The position numbers and the translations under genes were made by a program. 64,000 bases of DNA from positions 6,069,501 through 6,133,500 of the forward strand of contig JANTQA010000008.1 in the NCBI GenBank assembly GCA_027625915.1. Reading direction: 5' to 3'. The notes under the pieces are model-generated. The model ran no database searches and was not told the DNA's origin. It worked only from the letters and a program-made list of their open reading frames with translations. This document shows, piece by piece, positions 60,149-64,000 of this stretch. Each line of letters opens with the position of its first letter. The stretch's first letter is position 1. Source of the stretch: Anaeramoeba flamelloides. Lineage: Eukaryota > Metamonada > Anaeramoebidae.

Positions 60149-63100
60149 TTAATTGTCACTTTTGTCATTTTCATTCTCATGACCATTTTTGGGCGAAAAT
60201 AAATTGATTTTATTATATTTTTCTAATTCGTTTATATTGCCATCACTGCCACTACTGCCATAATTGTCATTATTGTAACCGTTGATATTGTTATTTGTAT
60301 TAATATCTATAATTTCATCAGGATCAATTTTCAGATCTTTAAAGGATTGGAAAGAAAATTGGGAATCATTTTTAAATAAATTTTCATTTTGATTGGATTG
60401 GTCATAATAATTTTTGAAATTTTTATTTCTTTTATTTAAAAATAAATTTTCAACTTTGAAAGAGATTGTATTAATCATAATTTTTCTGTCAAAATTTGAT
60501 GAATTGGGTTTTTTTGATTCATAAAAGGCCCAAATAATTGCGATTATTAAATTGCGTTCGTTAAAATTGTTTGTAGCAAAATAAATTGATTTATGCTTTC
60601 CTAAGAATTGGTTGACTTTCTTTTTTTTTGAATTAAACAAGGACAACTTTTTCGATTCTTTAAATTCACCGCCAATTTCTAAGAGTTTATTGTCGTGTTC
60701 GAGGATATTTAAATAAAAATCTGCGCCATACTGTATTTTCACCGTTGTGGAATTTGGTATTTTAATAATAATTTCTTCATTGGTAATGAAAATATAACCA
60801 GGCAAAAAGGGGAATTCTCTGTTCACGATAATGGATATTAAAAAATTGACACATTTTGACTTGAATGAAAAATTGATTTCATTTTTAATTATTTTCATTT
60901 GATAATCTAACTTTTTATTTTTATTTTCTTCCCAAATCCTTTCGCTTTCATTTCCACTTTCACTTCCACTTTCACTTCCACTTCCACTCCCACTTTCAAT
61001 TCCACTTCCACTTCCACTTCCATTTTTATTATTATTTTTATTTTCTTTATGATCATGTTCACCACCTTTCATTTCCATTTTCCTTTTCATCTCCCTTTCC
61101 ATTTTTCTTTTCATTCTTTTTTCATAGCGATTGGCGGCGATATCCCAAGAAGACAATCTTACATACACATTACGACTGGGCTTTATTGGCGGAGGCAAAA
61201 TTTTGGTATTGATCTCATTAATATTTAAAAAGGGGACTTTGGGATTATTATTTATTAAAAAGGATTTCCCAGAGGATTGATTAAATATTAAAAACAAAAA
61301 GGTAATCAAAATTTTGGTCTCCCTAAATGGGATTTTGAAAAGAAAAAATTGTTGTTTTTTAATATTCCGAAGAAATAATAAATCCCTTTCGGAACGAGAA
61401 ATATACAATTCCAAATTTTTTGAATCCCATTTCATTTGGGTTTGGTAAAGTACATCTTCATGTTCGTGCTCGTTTTCATGTCCGCTTTCATTTGTATTCT
61501 TATTTTCATCCCCATGGCCCGAGGAATAAACGGTGAAAAGAAATCCCTTTTTTTGAAAATTCATGATTCCTCTTTTGACTTTCTCCTTGGTTTTTGTTGA
61601 GCCTTTTGTAAAAAATGCAATTGGGATATCCCCCAAGCCCGATAATTGAATTGCACTCTGCCAGATTTTAGAAAAGGAATCATAAGCTGTGTTGATTGGC
61701 TTCAGTTTGATATCAATGATATCTGTATTGTCTACATTTTTCCACCCGTCAAAAAAGTTCAAATAAAAAAAGACTTCAAAAAGTGTTGAATCGTTATTAC
61801 TCTTGTGGTATCGTTTCATTAATGCTGGAAAGACCTTGGTGCTAAAATATATTGAAGTGCTTTTGGGATCAATTTTTTCTAATAGTAAATTTTGTTCGGG
61901 GAATAGGCTCATATTACCTATTCTTTGAGATTCGATTTTGCCATATTTTTCAAATAACTTTTTCCAATTAATCTCTTTGTTTTGTTTTTTATTCTCTTTT
62001 TCTTTTTGCTTGTCATCGTCCTTTTCTTTTCCAGTTTGCCTTTGTTTTCTTCTTTTTTCCTTCTTATTGTTTAAATGAAATTGTGATTCCGTTTGGTTTA
62101 ATTGCTTTTTTTTTTTTTTAATTTTTTTTTCCAAAATCTTTATTAAATTTTCTTCACCATCAATTTCATTTTTTAATTCTTGTATTTTTTTTAATAAAGT
62201 TTTTGTATTTGTTTTTTCTTTGTTTGAAGGTTCACTATTATTGCTCTTGTTGCTCTTATTATTACGAATAACTAAAAAATTATTAAAATTCCAATTCAAA
62301 GAACAAAGGGTATCTTCAAATAATAAATTGAAGATTTCTTCGGAAATAATATTTTTTTGATTTTTTTCCTTTATGAGATCCAGAGCATTTCTGAATTGTT
62401 TATTTTTATTTTTATTGTTCTTCTTCACAGTTGGTAATTTTAAAATTTCTTGAATTAATTTTTTCAAATGGCTGTTGAGATGTTTGTAGTGCTTGTTTAA
62501 CAATGCATTTTTCTTTTTTTTAGTATTAAACAAAGAATTATTTTTTTCATTTTGATAATTTTTATTTCGATACGTTGTATCTTCCTTTTTTTCAAGATTT
62601 AAGATTTTCGGTATCTTGTTGCTTCCGTGAATACAAAGCAATAGTGATCTATTTTTTGTTTGACCACCAACCACTTGCTTCCTATCTATCAAAAATGCTT
62701 TTATTAGGATAACTAACGATCTTAAAAGTTTCCATTTACATTCCGTTGGTTCATTACCCATTTTTTGAAGTGAAAACAAATTCCCTTTTTGATTTAGAAA
62801 CCCTGGGTTTTTCTTTAATTGGTTTTGAAAAATCGTTTTGAACCAATAATTATAAGTTTTGAAATTTTGTTTCTTGATTTCTCCTTTGTTTTGCATTTTT
62901 TTGATTTTGATTGTTTTAAATGGTAAGAAAATATTCAAAACACAAATTAATGAAATTCCTCCATCTTTTAAAATTTTTGAAAGAGTAATTTCTTGATCTT
63001 TTTTTTTTTCTTTTTCGTTTTCTTTTTCTTTTTCTTTCTCTTTTTCTTTTTCTTTTTCTTTTTTTTTTTCTTTTTCTTTTTCTTTTTGTATTTGTTTTTT

Positions 63101-63277
63101 TATTTCCTGATTAGAAACCTGTTTGATGATGACAGATAAGAAGTTCAGATCTAGAATTGATTTGAAATCATGAATTTGTTCAACAGATAAATTTGCTATC
63201 TTTGGAGTTTCTTTGAAATGTGTAACAAGCTGTTTTTCATATTTTGCAAATTTAAATAATGAATAGGTTGAAGACAT
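60149..63277 (-). CDS. Large low-complexity protein with PH-like C-terminal region
   Basis: This intronless ORF encodes 1042 aa from the ATG at 63277; two further codons upstream are open but begin with TTG. Residues about 62-97 are an almost pure Lys/Glu run. About 100-215 contains hydrophobic helices (LLRSLVILIKAFL) with a faint calponin-homology-like feel that I do not assert. About 355-440 is a Lys/Glu coiled coil. About 455-590 looks globular (LFEVFFYLNFFDGWKNVD). Around 765-795 lies a Gly/Ser/Glu repeat. About 824-921 resembles a PH-type fold (FLPGYIFITNEEIIIKI ... YFATNNFNERNLIIAIIWAF, a typical strand series and final helix). The tail is Asn/Gly-rich. Function is unknown; a membrane- or signalling-linked scaffold would fit but is not shown. 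The long continuous frame and higher G+C make it a real gene. Confidence 0.75.
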   Translation of the reverse strand: MSSTYSLFKFAKYEKQLVTHFKETPKIANLSVEQIHDFKSILDLNFLSVIIKQVSNQEIKKQIQKEKEKEKKKEKEKEKEKEKEKENEKEKKKDQEITLSKILKDGGISLICVLNIFLPFKTIKIKKMQNKGEIKKQNFKTYNYWFKTIFQNQLKKNPGFLNQKGNLFSLQKMGNEPTECKWKLLRSLVILIKAFLIDRKQVVGGQTKNRSLLLCIHGSNKIPKILNLEKKEDTTYRNKNYQNEKNNSLFNTKKKKNALLNKHYKHLNSHLKKLIQEILKLPTVKKNNKNKNKQFRNALDLIKEKNQKNIISEEIFNLLFEDTLCSLNWNFNNFLVIRNNKSNKSNNSEPSNKEKTNTKTLLKKIQELKNEIDGEENLIKILEKKIKKKKKQLNQTESQFHLNNKKEKRRKQRQTGKEKDDDKQKEKENKKQNKEINWKKLFEKYGKIESQRIGNMSLFPEQNLLLEKIDPKSTSIYFSTKVFPALMKRYHKSNNDSTLFEVFFYLNFFDGWKNVDNTDIIDIKLKPINTAYDSFSKIWQSAIQLSGLGDIPIAFFTKGSTKTKEKVKRGIMNFQKKGFLFTVYSSGHGDENKNTNESGHENEHEHEDVLYQTQMKWDSKNLELYISRSERDLLFLRNIKKQQFFLFKIPFRETKILITFLFLIFNQSSGKSFLINNNPKVPFLNINEINTKILPPPIKPSRNVYVRLSSWDIAANRYEKRMKRKMEREMKRKMEMKGGEHDHKENKNNNKNGSGSGSGIESGSGSGSESGSESGNESERIWEENKNKKLDYQMKIIKNEINFSFKSKCVNFLISIIVNREFPFLPGYIFITNEEIIIKIPNSTTVKIQYGADFYLNILEHDNKLLEIGGEFKESKKLSLFNSKKKKVNQFLGKHKSIYFATNNFNERNLIIAIIWAFYESKKPNSSNFDRKIMINTISFKVENLFLNKRNKNFKNYYDQSNQNENLFKNDSQFSFQSFKDLKIDPDEIIDINTNNNINGYNNDNYGSSGSDGNINELEKYNKINLFSPKNGHENENDKSDN
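60950..61023 (-). repeat. In-frame Gly-Ser(-Glu) microsatellite
   Basis: Tandem ttcactttcacttccac-type units within the large ORF encode a Gly-Ser/Glu-Ser run. Codon-level repetition suggests replication slippage. A second such tract, (tttttc)n at 63000-63090, encodes the Lys-Glu run. Confidence 0.7.
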
Positions 63278-64000
63278 TCTCAATTAAATAAAAAGATTCT
63301 TTTTTGTAAAACTATAATGTAAAAAAGAAAAAAGGAAAAAATGATAGTTTGTAAATTTATTCAGGAAAAGAATAGCACAATAATTGTAATCTCTTTTTTT
63401 ACTTCACAACACTTTTGTTTTTTGAAATTATTCCAAATTTTGAAAGGAATTACAAGATCAAAATTTAATTACTTTCAATTAAAAAGTTTGTACAATTCAA
63501 ACTATTAAAAAGTTGTAATTCAAACAATTTTCCACTTTACAGTTTTCATAAAAAGAGTTTCAGGTTATTTAAAAGTTAACAAATATTTTTGGATTGACTA
63601 ACTTTCAGAAATTTCAATTATATTCAAAATGTTATCTTTTGTTAATCATTATTTTTTTCCTTTTTTAGCTTATCAAAGTTTGTATCAAGTATTTGAAATT
63701 TGAAAGAATTTCAGAAACTGAAATCTTGCAGACTGTCATACTACAGTTCCAAAAACTCTTGAACAATATTTGTATGGATTGTGCGATTCTCGTTGTGTTA
63801 TCTCGTCTAATGGTTTTAATAATTATTACAACAACAATTATACCAACAAGTATCAATTTCTCCTTTGGTCTTCGAATTTTAATTGCACATTATTTTTCAA
63901 ATTATTGTATCAGTCTTTCACATAAAAAAGTGTAAAATTTTAAAATACTTTATTGGTGATATTCTTTTTTTCAAAATTTTGTCTATTTTTCCCAGTGTGA
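63278..64000. other. Right margin, upstream of the large ORF
   Basis: It holds the presumed promoter of the leftward gene and a possible rightward exon at 63669-63935. No motif stands out against the AT background. Confidence 0.4.
63669..63935 (+). other. Possible exon of a rightward gene leaving the window
   Basis: A good pyrimidine tract and acceptor (ttttttag, to 63668) are followed at once by 88 open codons and a TAA (LIKVCIKYLKFERISETEIL, LQFQKLLNNICMDCAILVV). The first half looks like a helical protein; the second half is doubtful, and a donor inside is possible (for example at ctc/gttgtg). No upstream exon was found and no family is recognised. Confidence 0.3.

Overview
This is a very AT-rich, intron-bearing eukaryotic window. 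It has long A/T homopolymer runs, gene-poor spacers, GT-AG introns and standard stop codons. Proteins carry amoeba-style low complexity (Asn, Lys-Glu and Gly-Ser runs). A B-box protein, a BRSK/AMPK-like kinase, coactosin and a multi-cluster 4Fe-4S protein of a type I associate with anaerobic bacteria together suggest a free-living anaerobic amoeboid protist. An Anaeramoeba-like metamonad is my best guess; this is inference, not proof.

Layout. 2785-3831 (-): intronless tandem B-box/coiled-coil protein. 14938-21182 (-): three-exon iron-sulfur protein, 521 aa, whose two introns (3.1 and 1.5 kb) are filled with mobile DNA. 25253-29954 (-): three-exon BRSK/AMPK-family kinase, 647 aa. 36147-41402 (+): five-exon ABC half-transporter of the ABCG20/ABCH kind, 812 aa. 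47006-47575 (+): two-exon coactosin, 143 aa. 55149-55511 (-): short ORF of unknown function. 60149-63277 (-): 1042-aa low-complexity protein with a PH-like region. Weak exon-like stretches lie at 21293-21401 (-), 54156-54357 (-) and 63669-63935 (+).

The spacers and long introns are a graveyard of short mobile elements. I see at least six families with terminal inverted repeats (TIRs), a modular palindromic family with a 10-bp tag, a 1.1-kb foldback, several dispersed repeats, a 5'-truncated LINE with a 19-bp target duplication and A-tail, and a SINE-like repeat whose 3' end resembles that LINE. Nested insertions give a relative order of events. I saw no tRNA, rRNA, CRISPR array or retroviral/LTR element.

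The genes do not form an operon or pathway. The shared theme is that element-free introns are about 108-237 bp, while four long introns (1.5-3.1 kb) each contain repeats. The most notable gene is the iron-sulfur protein: the bacterial-type fold is interrupted by two introns, a His/Asp-rich stretch and a Lys/Arg-rich linker, as expected for an old, domesticated lateral transfer.
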